Shown here: positions 26,167-35,630 of the stretch, piece by piece | How positions within the stretch are numbered: the first letter of the stretch is position 1 | How the letters are laid out: each line of letters starts with the position of its first letter | Origin: CBDFGK01 sp965247075 | GTDB lineage: Bacteria; Pseudomonadota; Gammaproteobacteria; Pseudomonadales; Halieaceae | DNA: 64,000 bases | Direction of reading: 5' to 3' | NCBI GenBank assembly: GCA_965247075.1 | Contig: CBDFGK010000002.1 | Coordinates: forward strand, 1,302,001-1,366,000 | Translations under genes and position numbers: made by a program | Notes under the pieces: model-generated | The model's database searches: none | What the model saw: the letters and a program-made list of their open reading frames with translations, nothing else | Told to the model about the DNA's origin: nothing

Positions 26167-27732
26167 GAGTCTGTCGGATTTAGCGACAGCATTAATGATA
26201 GAATAAGCCCATCGTACCAAGAAGAGATCGAGGCTACCATGTCAGCCAAATTCCAGCCGATCAATCGAGATACTCCGTACCTGCTACCGCCCTCCTTGCA
26301 GGACTGGTTGCCGGAGAAACACCTGGCACGCTTTGTAGTGGATATTGTGGATCAACTCGACTTGAGTGAACTGGTAACTCGCTATGGTGGCGGTGGGAAA
26401 CAGCCCTATCACCCCGCCGTGTTAGTAGCGCTGTTGTTCTACGGTTACGCGACCGGGATATTCTCCAGTCGTAAGCTGGAGCAGGCGACCCACGACTCTG
26501 TTGCCTTTCGTTATATCACCGCAGACGCGCACCCGGACCATGACACGATCGCCACCTTTCGCAAGCGTTTTCTGCCGGAGCTGGAAGGTTTGTTTGTACA
26601 GATATTGGTGGTCGCCAAGGTGATGGGCGTGTTCAAGCTGGGCAAGGTCAGCCTGGACGGAACCAAGATCAAGGCCAACGCCAGCAAGCACAAGGCGATG
26701 AGCTGGGGCTATGCGAACAAACTGGAAGAGCAACTTCGCCGAGAGGTACAGGAACTGCTCAGGCGGGCGGAACAGGCCGATACTGAAGATAAGCCGCCGA
26801 TCGACATTCCTGATGAACTGGCGCGCCGGGAAGATCGGCTGGCGGCCATCAAGCAAGCCAAGGAAGAGATTGAGCGACGTGCGCAAGAACGCTTTGAGGC
26901 CGAGCAGGCTGAGTATGAGGCAAAGCTCAAGTGTCGCAAGGACAAGGAAACCGAGACTGGCAAGCAAGCCAGAGGGCGTGAGCCAAAGCCACCTGAGCCT
27001 GGGCCACGGGATAAGGATCAGGTTAATTTTACCGATGGAGAATCACGCATCATGCCGTCTTCGGAGGGATTTGTGCAGGGCTACAACGCACAGGCTGCCG
27101 TTGATATCGAATCATACCTGATTGTGGAAAATCACATCACACAGCAGCCGAATGACAAGCAGGAGATTGAGCCGACCCTGAACGGATTGGCGGATGCGGA
27201 AGCGCAGTTGGGCAAGGCGGAGGCCTTATTGGCGGATGCGGGTTACTTCAGCGCTGATAACGTAGGTCGCTGTGAAGACGCGGAGATCATACCCTATATC
27301 TCGGATCATCGGGAGCGACACAACCTTCCCTGGGATGAACGATTCAGGACACCTCCCCCATGCCCACCGGATGCCGATGCCGTGACAGCGATGGCATATC
27401 GATTGCGAACCGCTGAGGGTAAGGCAATCTATGCCAAACGAAAATCCACGGTGGAAACGGTATTTGGAATAGTTAAAGAGGTGATGGGGTTTCGGCGGTT
27501 TCACCTTCGCGGGCGGGATGCGGCGCAAGGTGAATGGAATTTGGTGTGCATGGCGTGGAATCTGAAGCGCATGTACGCCCTGGGAGGCTGAGAGCATGAA
27601 TAAGGGAAGCCTTATCCCGAGCAATGGTGCCCAATTTTGCACCTTGGGAGGCAGTTCAAACAAAAAATTGGAATGGGTACTTGAGTGGGCGCAATGTACT
27701 CCTGCTTCGCTCGGGTCAACCCCGACAGACTC
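26167..27732 (+). mobile_element. IS1182-type insertion sequence A
   Basis: The ends are inverted repeats GAGTCTGTCGG with matching outer bases (AGGAGTCTGTCGG against CCGACAGACTCCT). CTAG lies at each border (26163-26166 and 27733-27736). One intact transposase gene is inside. The right CTAG is shared with the next element, so the two stand head to tail with no spacer. The element lies directly behind dolP. Confidence 0.85.
26239..27591 (+). CDS. IS1182-type transposase A
   Basis: A 450-residue DDE transposase. The N-terminal DUF772-type segment (QPYHPAVLVALLFYGYATGIFSSRKLEQA) is followed by LGKVSLDGTKIKANASKHKAM with the first catalytic Asp. A long charged coiled-coil insert spans about residues 150-250. 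The C-terminal catalytic part has LLADAGYFSADN and KSTVETVFGIVKEVMGFRRF with the final Glu. The frame is intact and an ATG follows a GAGATCGAGG ribosome site. Compared with transposase B it is a different member of the same family. Confidence 0.93.
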   Translation: MSAKFQPINRDTPYLLPPSLQDWLPEKHLARFVVDIVDQLDLSELVTRYGGGGKQPYHPAVLVALLFYGYATGIFSSRKLEQATHDSVAFRYITADAHPDHDTIATFRKRFLPELEGLFVQILVVAKVMGVFKLGKVSLDGTKIKANASKHKAMSWGYANKLEEQLRREVQELLRRAEQADTEDKPPIDIPDELARREDRLAAIKQAKEEIERRAQERFEAEQAEYEAKLKCRKDKETETGKQARGREPKPPEPGPRDKDQVNFTDGESRIMPSSEGFVQGYNAQAAVDIESYLIVENHITQQPNDKQEIEPTLNGLADAEAQLGKAEALLADAGYFSADNVGRCEDAEIIPYISDHRERHNLPWDERFRTPPPCPPDADAVTAMAYRLRTAEGKAIYAKRKSTVETVFGIVKEVMGFRRFHLRGRDAAQGEWNLVCMAWNLKRMYALGG

Positions 27733-28346
27733 CTAGGTGCGTGTCCGACAACTCACATGTAATCGCGGGCACCCTGTCTCTACATCTTTTTGTGGAAGTA
27801 AGTTTTATATACTGTCGTTAATTGGTTGTTTTTTGACCCGTTACCAACTGCACATCCGTATTTTCAAACACGAACGCCATTTCCCCCCGTTTATCCCCAT
27901 TGATTCGAGGTATTTCCAAATTCCGGGCACACTGATCCTGTCATTATCGCTCGCACCATTTTCTTCATATTGTGTGCCGCGCAGACTAATGAAAACTCAC
28001 CCGCGACTTTATCTTTGCCCCGTATGCTGAATCGACGAAACCCGCTGTTCTTGATATGACCAAATACCGGCTCAACAATGACTTTGCGGCGCTGGTAAAT
28101 CGCCTTCGAGTCTGCCTGCTCCATGCGCTCTTTCATGCTTCGACGTAAGCCTTCATAACTATCGGTTGTGATCGTCCGCCCTTCTCCCTGCTTGGATTTA
28201 CAGCACCGATCATAATAGGGACAACGGCCACAAACCGCCGCCAGTGCCTGATAGCACCGGGTACCGTCTTTACCCTGGCGCTTCAGCCCCAAGCGTTGAC
28301 CACCGGGGCAATGAAAGCAATCGGCTTGTTCATCATAGATAAAATC

Positions 28347-30026
28347 GGGTCTATCCGGGTTTCCCAACGAGTTTTTTGAAAAAATTCTGTTATTGAAAAA
28401 CTATCCGAATACCCCTGGACTTTCCCCGGCGTAGTGTGGGCAGGCGGTGGGTTAGTGTGGGTAACCGGTGGTATGTGAGGCACGAACATTCCACGGGTTA
28501 TCCACATGATCACCTCGCCAGGGATGGCGGGGTGAAATCCACGGCCTGTCCACACGGAGTCCGGCTGACAGATGTCGGGGTTCTTTTACCCACAGTTATC
28601 CCCGAGGACCCGAACTTCCCCATCATTTCATGTTGATGCAATGACTTGAATTCACACGTAAACACGGGCTTCATCCCCTCTGTAGATTACCGTCAACAAA
28701 AAGGAGAAGCCCGTGAGCAACCTGAAGTTGCTGTATAAGATATTACGCCTCAAAGGTATGAAAATCACCCAGTTCTGGTTCAAAAACCGCAACAAGGAAC
28801 TGCATCTGGCGGTCAAGCCCTACAAGAATGGCTGCCGCTGCCCCGAATGTGAACGGCGCTGCCGGATTGTGCGTCATACGACCGAGCTGCGCCGGTGGGA
28901 GGATCTCACACTCATGGGGATGAAGGTCTTGCTCTGGTATGCCCCAAAGGAGATCTGCTGCCCAACGCACGGGCGGGTGCAGGAGACGATCCCCTGGGCG
29001 CCAGCCTATTCACGTATCACCTACCGACTGGAGTGGCGGATCTGCTCCCTGTGCCAGATCATGACCCAGAAGGCCGCCGCCGAGATTCTGGTGATGCCTT
29101 CCTCCACCCTGTCCGACCTGCTGCACCGGATCATCACGCGGGTGCGCCACGGCCATAAAATCCGTGGCCTGGTCACTCTCGGCGTCGACGAGATTTCCTT
29201 CTTGAAGGGCCGCAAATTCGCCACACTCGTCTATGATCTGGACCGCTCTCGTATCTTGTGGGTGGGCCTGGGAAAAGGCCGCGAGACCATTGACCGCTTC
29301 TTCAACGAACACCTGAGCAAGGGGCAGAAAGCACGCATCCTGTGGGCCAGTTGTGACATGAGTCGCGCCTATACCGGGGCCATTGAACATCACTGCCCCA
29401 ACGCCACGCTCATCATCGACCGCTTCCATGTCGTCAAGGCGCTGAACCAGGCTGTGGATGAGGTGCGCAAGGACGAGTGGCGTGCCCTCGATACCGGGGG
29501 GCGCAAGGCGATCAAGGGCCTGCGATGGCTGCTCAGCATGCACTCGAGCCATCGCACCAAGAGACAGTCTCGATTCCTCAATAGCTTGCGCAACTCCAAT
29601 CGGCGTATCCACCGAGCCTGGGTGCTCAAGGACGAGTTCGAACACATCTGGAATTACCGTTATCGTGGCTCAGCTGAGAAGTTCCTGAAACGCTGGATGA
29701 CCACCGCCCTGCGTAGCCGTATCCCCTCGTTGCGCCAATTTGTCACCACGGTGCGAAATTACTTTGATAACATCGTCGCGTTCACCGATAGAAACCTGAC
29801 CAATGCCGTCGGTGAAGGCCTGAACCGCATTGTCAAAATCGTCAAGAACCGAGCGTCTGGATATCGTAACCTGCACAACTTCGCCGACATGATTTACCTG
29901 ACCGTTGGCGACCTCGATATTCCTGCGCATATTCCCAGCGATTTACGTACACTGTGAGTAAGGTCCTAATCTCTATAAAACAGCATCAGGATCGTATTTC
30001 ATTGGTTGGGAGATCCGGATATAGCC
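28347..30026 (+). mobile_element. ISL3-family insertion sequence, copy 2 (1680 bp)
   Basis: Same length, termini and gene as the copy at 2082-3761 but in the opposite orientation. Direct duplicates ATAAAATC at 28339-28346 and 30027-30034 border it exactly. It sits inside IS1182-type element B. The leader (28347-28712) again contains a perfect DnaA-box-like TTATCCACA at 28498-28506 and G-rich near-tandem repeats. Confidence 0.93.
28713..29957 (+). CDS. ISL3-family transposase (copy 2)
   Basis: A 414-residue transposase nearly identical to the copy at 2151-3395, with three residue differences noted (A for T, Y for H, D for N). The same zinc-binding cysteines near the N-terminus and the same IIDRFHVVKALNQ catalytic-domain motif are present. 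A GGAGAAG ribosome site precedes the GTG start. Intact and presumably able to mobilise both copies. Confidence 0.95.
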   Translation: MSNLKLLYKILRLKGMKITQFWFKNRNKELHLAVKPYKNGCRCPECERRCRIVRHTTELRRWEDLTLMGMKVLLWYAPKEICCPTHGRVQETIPWAPAYSRITYRLEWRICSLCQIMTQKAAAEILVMPSSTLSDLLHRIITRVRHGHKIRGLVTLGVDEISFLKGRKFATLVYDLDRSRILWVGLGKGRETIDRFFNEHLSKGQKARILWASCDMSRAYTGAIEHHCPNATLIIDRFHVVKALNQAVDEVRKDEWRALDTGGRKAIKGLRWLLSMHSSHRTKRQSRFLNSLRNSNRRIHRAWVLKDEFEHIWNYRYRGSAEKFLKRWMTTALRSRIPSLRQFVTTVRNYFDNIVAFTDRNLTNAVGEGLNRIVKIVKNRASGYRNLHNFADMIYLTVGDLDIPAHIPSDLRTL

Positions 30027-31164
30027 ATAAAATCCGCTTTGCACAGGGAGCGCGTCGATTCATCCAGCGGCTCAGTATGGCTTTTTTCCCCGCGACCAAC
30101 CGCAACATAAGCCTCAACCTCAGCCTGTTCCAGCGCCTCAAGATTGCTGCCCGACTGATAACCGTTGTCCAGACTCATTTTCTGCGGTAACTGTCCGGTG
30201 CTTTTCTCTATGCTTTCCAGCCCCTCTTTCACTTCCTGTTTGTCGTTGGCGTTCTGGCTCAGATGTTGGCCGACGATAACCTGGTGGTCGCTGTCCACAC
30301 TGATTTGGCCGTTGTAGCGATAGTCAAAATCGCCTTTCTTACCCATGATACGAGCCTCGGTATCAGCAAAGCTGATCTGCTTTTTGCCATCAATGGGCTG
30401 GCCTGGATGCAGCGCTTCTTCGCGGGCTTCCAGCGCTTTCTTCGCCGCTTTGATCGTCTTAAGCCGCTGCTGCTTGAAGGCCAGGTCTTCCGGCAGTTCA
30501 TAGCCGGTCCTTTCGTGATAGGCGGCGTCTTCCTCAGCATCACAGGCATTGGCCTGTTTTATCAGGGCATCAACCTCGGTACAAAGTGCCTGCTCCCTTG
30601 CTTTGAGAAACGTATAAGTCATGGCCTTGTGCCGGGAACTGTTGGCTTTACATTTGGAACCATCAAGGCTGACATGCCCCAGAGAGGCCAGCTTCATTTC
30701 CATTGCAAGCTTGACTGTTTGCGTAAAGCAGTCGTGAAAAAACCGTGCGTGATCCTTGCGAAAGTCACTTAGAACGCGAAAGTTGGGGCAATTCTTGCCG
30801 GCGATATACATAAATGACAGGTCTTCGTTACAACGCTTTTCCAATTGACGGGAACTGAACACGCCGTGACTGTAGCCATAAATCAAAATACCCACGAGTT
30901 TTCCGGGATGGTAGGCTCGTTGGCCCAGGGGACTATACTGCGATTCAATACTGCTGGTATCGAGCTGCTGAAACAGATCATGGAACAGGTAACAATCATG
31001 GTCTGTCGGCAGCAGGTCGAACACGTTGCCTGGAAACAGTTGATTCTGTCGGGCGTCAACTGGATCGGATTTGAAGGGACCGGACATCTGTATTACTCTC
31101 TGGATTATATTATTGGATAGATTATATCACTGATTGAGCTATTCTCGGACACGCACCTAGTGTA

Positions 31165-32067
31165 GTGTCCTAAACAAACTAATCATATATAATAGCCCCG
31201 GTTATTTGCCGGGGGCATCCGATGAACACAGCAGTAAAGATTCAGTTAACACCGGAAGAGGAAAACATACTAAAGAAAACGATCCGCAGCCGGAAAGCGC
31301 CTATACGCTTGATTGAGCGATCCAAAATCATTTGGATGGCATCAAAAGGGCATAGCAATATTGAGATAGCTGAGCAACTCAAAATAACCGCGCATAAGGT
31401 TGGTCGCTGGCGAAACCGCTACGCTGTACACGGTTATGACGGCATCAAAAGAGAACTGCCCCGTGGCAAAAATCAAGGGGGTAGGAAGAGTGCAGATCAA
31501 GCCAGGTTGCGTTCCATAATAATCAAGATGACCACGCAGTCCAAACCGAAAGATGCGACACACTGGTCCACGCGAACACTGGCAAAAGAGTTGGGGACGA
31601 CGCATAGTTTTGTAAATCGTGTGTGGCAGGAGTCCGGACTTAAACCGCATCTGCTGATGGGATTCAAAGTCAGCAATGATCCTCGGTTTGAGGAAAAGCT
31701 GGAAGATGTTGTGGGGCTTTATTTATCTCCTCCGGAAAATGCAGTGGTTTTCTGTGTTGATGAGAAATCTTCTATCCAGGCGTTGGATCGCACCCAGCCG
31801 GGCCTTCCGCTGAAGAAAGGGCGTGCCGGCACGATGACCCACGACTACAAGCGACATGGTACAAGTACGCTATTTGCAGCGTTACATGTGGCGACCGGAG
31901 AAGTTATTGGACAGTGCAGGCAGCGACATCGGCATCAGGAGTTTTTATCTTTTCTAAAAACTGTAGAGAAGCAAACGCCGAAAGAAATGGAGTTGCACCT
32001 AATAGTTGATAACTACAGCACCCACAAGCACGAGAAAGTGAGGAGGTGGCTGTCGCGCAACAGGAGG
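31165..32067 (+). mobile_element. IS630-family element, right part lost
   Basis: The left end GTGTCCTAAAC lies just after a TA dinucleotide (31163-31164), the target preferred by IS630 elements. The right part is missing because an IS21 element begins at 32068 inside the transposase gene, and no remainder of IS630 is found on the far side. Confidence 0.7.
31222..32067 (+). pseudogene. IS630-family transposase, C-terminus cut off
   Basis: 282 codons remain of an expected length of about 340. The N-terminal helix-turn-helix (NIEIAEQLKITAHKVGRWRNRY) and the DDE domain with VVFCVDEKSSIQALDRTQPG (first Asp) and LHLIVDNYSTHKHEKVRRWL (second Asp) are intact. The segment with the catalytic Glu (normally SWLNLVE) is gone, replaced by the IS21 terminus. 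The protein therefore cannot be active. Confidence 0.88.
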
Positions 32068-32149
32068 TGTTCGGCGACAATTAGGATGGCCGGTTTGACG
32101 ACAATTATCTTGGCCGGTTGGGTGTAACAATAGGCACTTTCTTTTCCTG

Positions 32150-33682
32150 ATGGAGAACAAGGTGCCAGGCAAAATAATCACCCGACAACAAGAGGTATTG
32201 TTTATATATCATCGCCAGACAGGCTCAACCCGGGAATCTGCCGCCGCAAAGGCTGGCATATCTGTTCGGAGCGGACGCCGAATCGACAAAGCCGGAGGCC
32301 CGCGCCCGGCACCCCGTCGTAATTGGCGTACTCGTGACGACCCATTAGACGCGGTTTGGGAATCAGAATTGCTGCCATTGCTGACCGTAGAACCATCCTT
32401 AACCGGCACAACGCTACTTGAGTATCTGCTGGATCACTATCCGGAACATTATGATCAATCAGTATTGCGCACCTTGCAGCGGCGCGTGAAGCAGTGGCGG
32501 GCGCTGGAGGGTCCGGATAAAGATATTGTGTTCCGGCAGCAGGCAGTCGTCGCGATACAAGGGTTCTCCGATTTCAGCCATCCAGGCGAGCTGGTGCTCA
32601 TTGATGACAAGCCCTTTGAACACCTGTTCTACCAGTTTCGTCTGGCTTTCAGTGGCTGGCGCAGTGTTACCGTCGTGCAGGGTGGTGAGAGTTTTGTCGC
32701 GTTATCTGAAGGTTTACAGCGAGCTTTGCGATTAGCCGGTGGCAGCCCCGAGGAACATCGTACTGACAGTTTGAGTGCTGCTCGAAACAACAAGCAGAAT
32801 GTCTGGACCGACGACTATGAGGCGTTGTGCAAACACTACAACATGGTGCCCACCCGAAACAATTTGGGTAAGTCACATGAAAATGGCGTGGTGGAGTGTG
32901 CGAACGGCTCCTTCAAACATCGCCTGTCACAACAGCTGCGGTTACGCGGCGACAACACATTCCGTTGCGTCGCAGAGTACCAGACCTTTGTCGATAAGGT
33001 TGTGAACCAGCTAAACCGGCGCGTCAGAAACCGCTTTGCAGAAGAACAGCAGGCGCTCCAGTCACTGCCTGGTAGCGGTGTTCCCGACTACCAGGATATA
33101 ACAATTAAGGTAACTCGTTCGGCAACGATTGAAGTCAAACGGGTGGTGTACACAGTGCCCTCCAGGTTGATCGGTGAGCGCCTGCACATCCGCCTATACC
33201 AGGACAAACTGGAAGCCTATGTCGGTCAGGCTCATGCTTTGACCCTACCCCGTACTTACCCCAAGCCAGGTGAATCCAGGGCGCGCCGGATCGACTACAA
33301 GCACGTCATCCGGGCATTGGCCGCGAAGCCACAGGCCTTCCGATATTCTCAGCTACGTAATGATTTACTACCCGGCAAAGCATACAAAATCCTCTGGGAG
33401 CATGCTGATCGGACATTGCCAAAACGCGAAGCCTGCAAGTGGATCGTTACAGTCCTGCGTCTTGCCTACGAATATGACTGCGAGTCTCAGCTGGCCACAG
33501 AACTGCTCGACGAACTGCAGGGAGACAAGCTGCCCGATAGCAAGGAAATCCAGACACGGTTTCTACGCCCCGGTGACGTGATTAGCCAGAGGGGTACGCC
33601 GCAGCATGATGTAGCGGGTTACGATGACTTATTGGCTTCTGTGGGCGTCCAATCGTCCGTATATCAGGAGGTGACATTATGA
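32150..33682 (+). CDS. istA: IS21-family transposase IstA
   Basis: A 510-residue IstA. It has an N-terminal helix-turn-helix (STRESAAAKAGISVRSGRRI), an RNase H-fold integrase core (ELVLIDDKPFEHLFYQFRLA with the first Asp region; LGKSHENGVVECANGSFKHRL with the catalytic Glu) and a C-terminal beta domain (RVVYTVPSRLIGERLHIRLY). It works with the ATPase IstB. The stop overlaps the istB start as ATGA. Frame intact, but the partner gene is broken. Confidence 0.92.
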   Translation: MENKVPGKIITRQQEVLFIYHRQTGSTRESAAAKAGISVRSGRRIDKAGGPRPAPRRNWRTRDDPLDAVWESELLPLLTVEPSLTGTTLLEYLLDHYPEHYDQSVLRTLQRRVKQWRALEGPDKDIVFRQQAVVAIQGFSDFSHPGELVLIDDKPFEHLFYQFRLAFSGWRSVTVVQGGESFVALSEGLQRALRLAGGSPEEHRTDSLSAARNNKQNVWTDDYEALCKHYNMVPTRNNLGKSHENGVVECANGSFKHRLSQQLRLRGDNTFRCVAEYQTFVDKVVNQLNRRVRNRFAEEQQALQSLPGSGVPDYQDITIKVTRSATIEVKRVVYTVPSRLIGERLHIRLYQDKLEAYVGQAHALTLPRTYPKPGESRARRIDYKHVIRALAAKPQAFRYSQLRNDLLPGKAYKILWEHADRTLPKREACKWIVTVLRLAYEYDCESQLATELLDELQGDKLPDSKEIQTRFLRPGDVISQRGTPQHDVAGYDDLLASVGVQSSVYQEVTL

Positions 33683-34050
33683 CTGACAGCGTTGCACTCC
33701 TATTAAAAGAACTGCGGCTGCCCGCATTCGTTCGCCACTATGAGCCCCTGTGGGAAACCTCGGCCGAAAAAGGCTGGTCACATCCCGAGTACCTGGCCAC
33801 CCTCTGTGAATATGAAATCGCGGACCGTTACCAGAGGCGTATTCAGAAATGGACTCGAGAAGCCCGGCTGCCTCTCGGCAAGACCTTCAGCTGCCTCCAG
33901 CTTGATCGCTTCAGCAAGACGAATCAGGGCAAGGTGATCAAACTGCAACAGGACATAGACTGGTCACTCAGTGCCGATAATGTCTTGCTGATAGGGCCCA
34001 GCGGCACCGGTAAGACACATATTGCAGCCGCATTGGGTCACGCCGGAAGG
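33679..34050 (+). pseudogene. istB: IstB helper ATPase, truncated after Walker A
   Basis: 124 codons remain of about 250. The Walker A loop LLIGPSGTGKTHIAAALGH is present, but Walker B and the rest of the AAA+ domain are missing. The gene is cut by the IS3 element starting at 34051, and its other half is not found beyond that element, so a deletion accompanied or followed the insertion. Confidence 0.9.
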
Positions 34051-34088
34051 TGTCAACCTCATATGGACAGTCATTTAAAAGATAACAT

Positions 34089-35156
34089 CTATTTCACGTA
34101 GCCGGCGGCTGTCAATGTTGGGAAGTTGACGCGATCATCGATAACGGTGTCATCGCCGGATTCAACAATAGGGTTGATAGCCACCGTCTCCGGCGGCATG
34201 GGTACGATTGGTCGCCCCCGCACAAAACGTTCCGGATGACGTTCATAGCGCCCATCAAGCACGCGTTGTTTCTGTACGGCAACCGCGTGATAACGGCCCG
34301 TGAAGACCTGTTCCGGGGTAAAGCCTGCCAGGCCACTGTGATGGTGCTCGACGTTGTACCAGTCAAAGTAAGCCTCACACCAGTGCCTGGCATGGGATAC
34401 ATCCGTGAAGCGGCCCGGATAATCCGGTTGATACTTTTGCGTCTTGAACTGGCTTTCACTGAACGGATTGTCATTGCTCACCCAGGGACGGCTGTGACTG
34501 CAGGTCACATCCAGTTCACGCATCAGGTCCAGGTATCCGTGCGCAATCATCGGCGATCCGCGGTCCTGATGCAGCGTGAGCTGACCTGGCGCTATGTCGT
34601 AACGGGCCGTGGCTTCGCCCATCAGTTGCCTGGATAACGCACTGTTCTCTTTGAGTGAGACCATCCACGCCACAACCAACCGGCTGAACAGGTCAAGCAC
34701 AACGTAGAGTGATAGATAAATACCCCGGCGGACCAAGGGGAGCTTCGTTATATCCCACGTCCAAACATCGGTAGGGGCGCTGGCCAACAGCCTGGGAACC
34801 GCATGGTGCCGGGCTGGCCGCTGCCGGCGCCGATCACCGTTTTCACCCTGGCCACGAAGAATACGGTGCATGGTGCTGACCGAACACAAGTACTTATCCT
34901 GCTCCAATAAGCGCTGGTACACTTCTGCAGGCGGCTGATCACAATAGGGGTCGCTGTGCAGTGTCTCGATTACGGTAGCACGCTCTTGGGTACTGAGGGC
35001 GCGCGGCTGCACTGACTGCTTGCGACAGCGCCGCGGGGGTTCATCGTTGGCGGCCCGCTTCCGGTGTGCGTATACCGTGCTTCGATTGAGGCCCAGCGCA
35101 TGACACGCCCGCGTCAATGGCAGTCTTTCAGGGCGATGCGTAATCACGTTATTCAC
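34089..35156 (-). CDS. IS3-family transposase OrfB
   Basis: A 355-residue protein with an N-terminal HTH_21-type segment (TRACHALGLNRSTVYAHRKRA) and an rve integrase core: VWTWDITKLPLVRRGIYLSLYVVLDLFSR has the first Asp, LHQDRGSPMIAHGYL the second, and NDNPFSESQFKTQKY the catalytic Glu. It overlaps the end of orfA by 4 bases and is made by coupling or by programmed frameshifting, as in other IS3 elements. Intact. Confidence 0.93.
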   Translation of the reverse strand: MNNVITHRPERLPLTRACHALGLNRSTVYAHRKRAANDEPPRRCRKQSVQPRALSTQERATVIETLHSDPYCDQPPAEVYQRLLEQDKYLCSVSTMHRILRGQGENGDRRRQRPARHHAVPRLLASAPTDVWTWDITKLPLVRRGIYLSLYVVLDLFSRLVVAWMVSLKENSALSRQLMGEATARYDIAPGQLTLHQDRGSPMIAHGYLDLMRELDVTCSHSRPWVSNDNPFSESQFKTQKYQPDYPGRFTDVSHARHWCEAYFDWYNVEHHHSGLAGFTPEQVFTGRYHAVAVQKQRVLDGRYERHPERFVRGRPIVPMPPETVAINPIVESGDDTVIDDRVNFPTLTAAGYVK

Positions 35157-35557
35157 ACATCTTTCCCACTGCGCAAACGATCGAGCATCGACAAGGCTTT
35201 TTTTTGCAAATCCAGACAGTCGTTGGCAATCTCCAACTTGCGGTTCAAACGATTGTTCTCTTTCACAAGCTGCTTTATGCGACGCTGAGCGGGCGTTTTC
35301 GAGGGTGCAGGGCCGGGAGCACTCTTGGTCAGGCCGGCAATACCGCCTTGTGCATACTCACGGCGCCAGGCGGAGAGTTGATTACTGTACAGTTTCTCAC
35401 GGCGTAACAAGGCGCCGAGTTCACCATGCTTACAGGCATCAGCTACGGCTAGAATGCGCAGTTTGTATTCCGGCTTGAACTGGCGGCGCGTGCGTTTCTC
35501 CAGTGCGGGCTCTGGTGTGACTTGTGTATTGAGTGGATCTGAGTGTGGTTTTGGCAT
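35153..35557 (-). CDS. IS3-family OrfA (helix-turn-helix)
   Basis: A 134-residue DNA-binding protein. FKPEYKLRILAVADACKHGELGALLRREKL is the helix-turn-helix of transposase_8 type, and a leucine-rich coiled coil follows (KQLVKENNRLNRKLEIANDCLDLQKKALSML, residues about 93-123). It binds the element ends and forms the N-terminus of the OrfAB fusion transposase. Confidence 0.92.
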   Translation of the reverse strand: MPKPHSDPLNTQVTPEPALEKRTRRQFKPEYKLRILAVADACKHGELGALLRREKLYSNQLSAWRREYAQGGIAGLTKSAPGPAPSKTPAQRRIKQLVKENNRLNRKLEIANDCLDLQKKALSMLDRLRSGKDV

Positions 35558-35630
35558 TGCATGGTTCCTGCATTCATAGCCCTGAAATCTATGTTATCCC
35601 AAACAGGGAGTGTATGGGCGCAGGTTGACA

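Larger units (their letters stand above)
27891..31087 (-). pseudogene. IS1182-type transposase B, split by ISL3
   Basis: The N-terminal part is 31087 to 30027 and the C-terminal part 28338 to 27891. Joining them across the ISL3 insert and dropping one duplicate ATAAAATC restores one frame of 502 residues with no frameshift (CKADF joins IYDEQ). Visible motifs are GQRAYHPGKLVGILIYGYS, LGHVSLDGSKCKANSSRHK, MSLDNGYQSGSN and KVIVEPVFGHIKNSGFRRF. A zinc-ribbon-like cysteine set (CFHCPGG, CGRCPYYDRCC) lies in the C-terminal part. In its present state it encodes no complete transposase. Confidence 0.9.
27737..31156 (-). mobile_element. IS1182-type insertion sequence B, interrupted by ISL3
   Basis: Inverted termini GGTGCGTGTCCGA lie at both ends, each bordered by CTAG (27733-27736 and 31157-31160). 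The single transposase gene is split by an ISL3 element at 28347-30026 carrying an 8-bp duplication ATAAAATC. Without the insert the element would be about 1.73 kb. It abuts element A on the left and an IS630 remnant on the right. Confidence 0.85.
32068..34050 (+). mobile_element. IS21-family element A, right end lost
   Basis: The left end begins TGTTCGGCGACAATTAGG, with the internal repeat CGACAATTA..TTGGCCGG about 29 bp further on, as is usual for the multiple end-binding sites of IS21 elements. istA is complete; istB is cut at 34050 by an IS3 element. The right end of this element is absent from the window. Confidence 0.8.
34051..35630 (-). mobile_element. IS3-family element (about 1.58 kb)
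   Basis: Terminal inverted repeats TGTCAACCT are seen at 34051 and, in reverse, at 35622-35630. The two overlapping genes orfA and orfB lie inside on the minus strand. The 3-5 bp just outside the two ends do not match each other (GAAGG against CACAG), and the left neighbour (istB) and the right neighbour (GH20-like gene) are unrelated. This points to an adjacent deletion or recombination between two IS3 copies. Confidence 0.85.
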
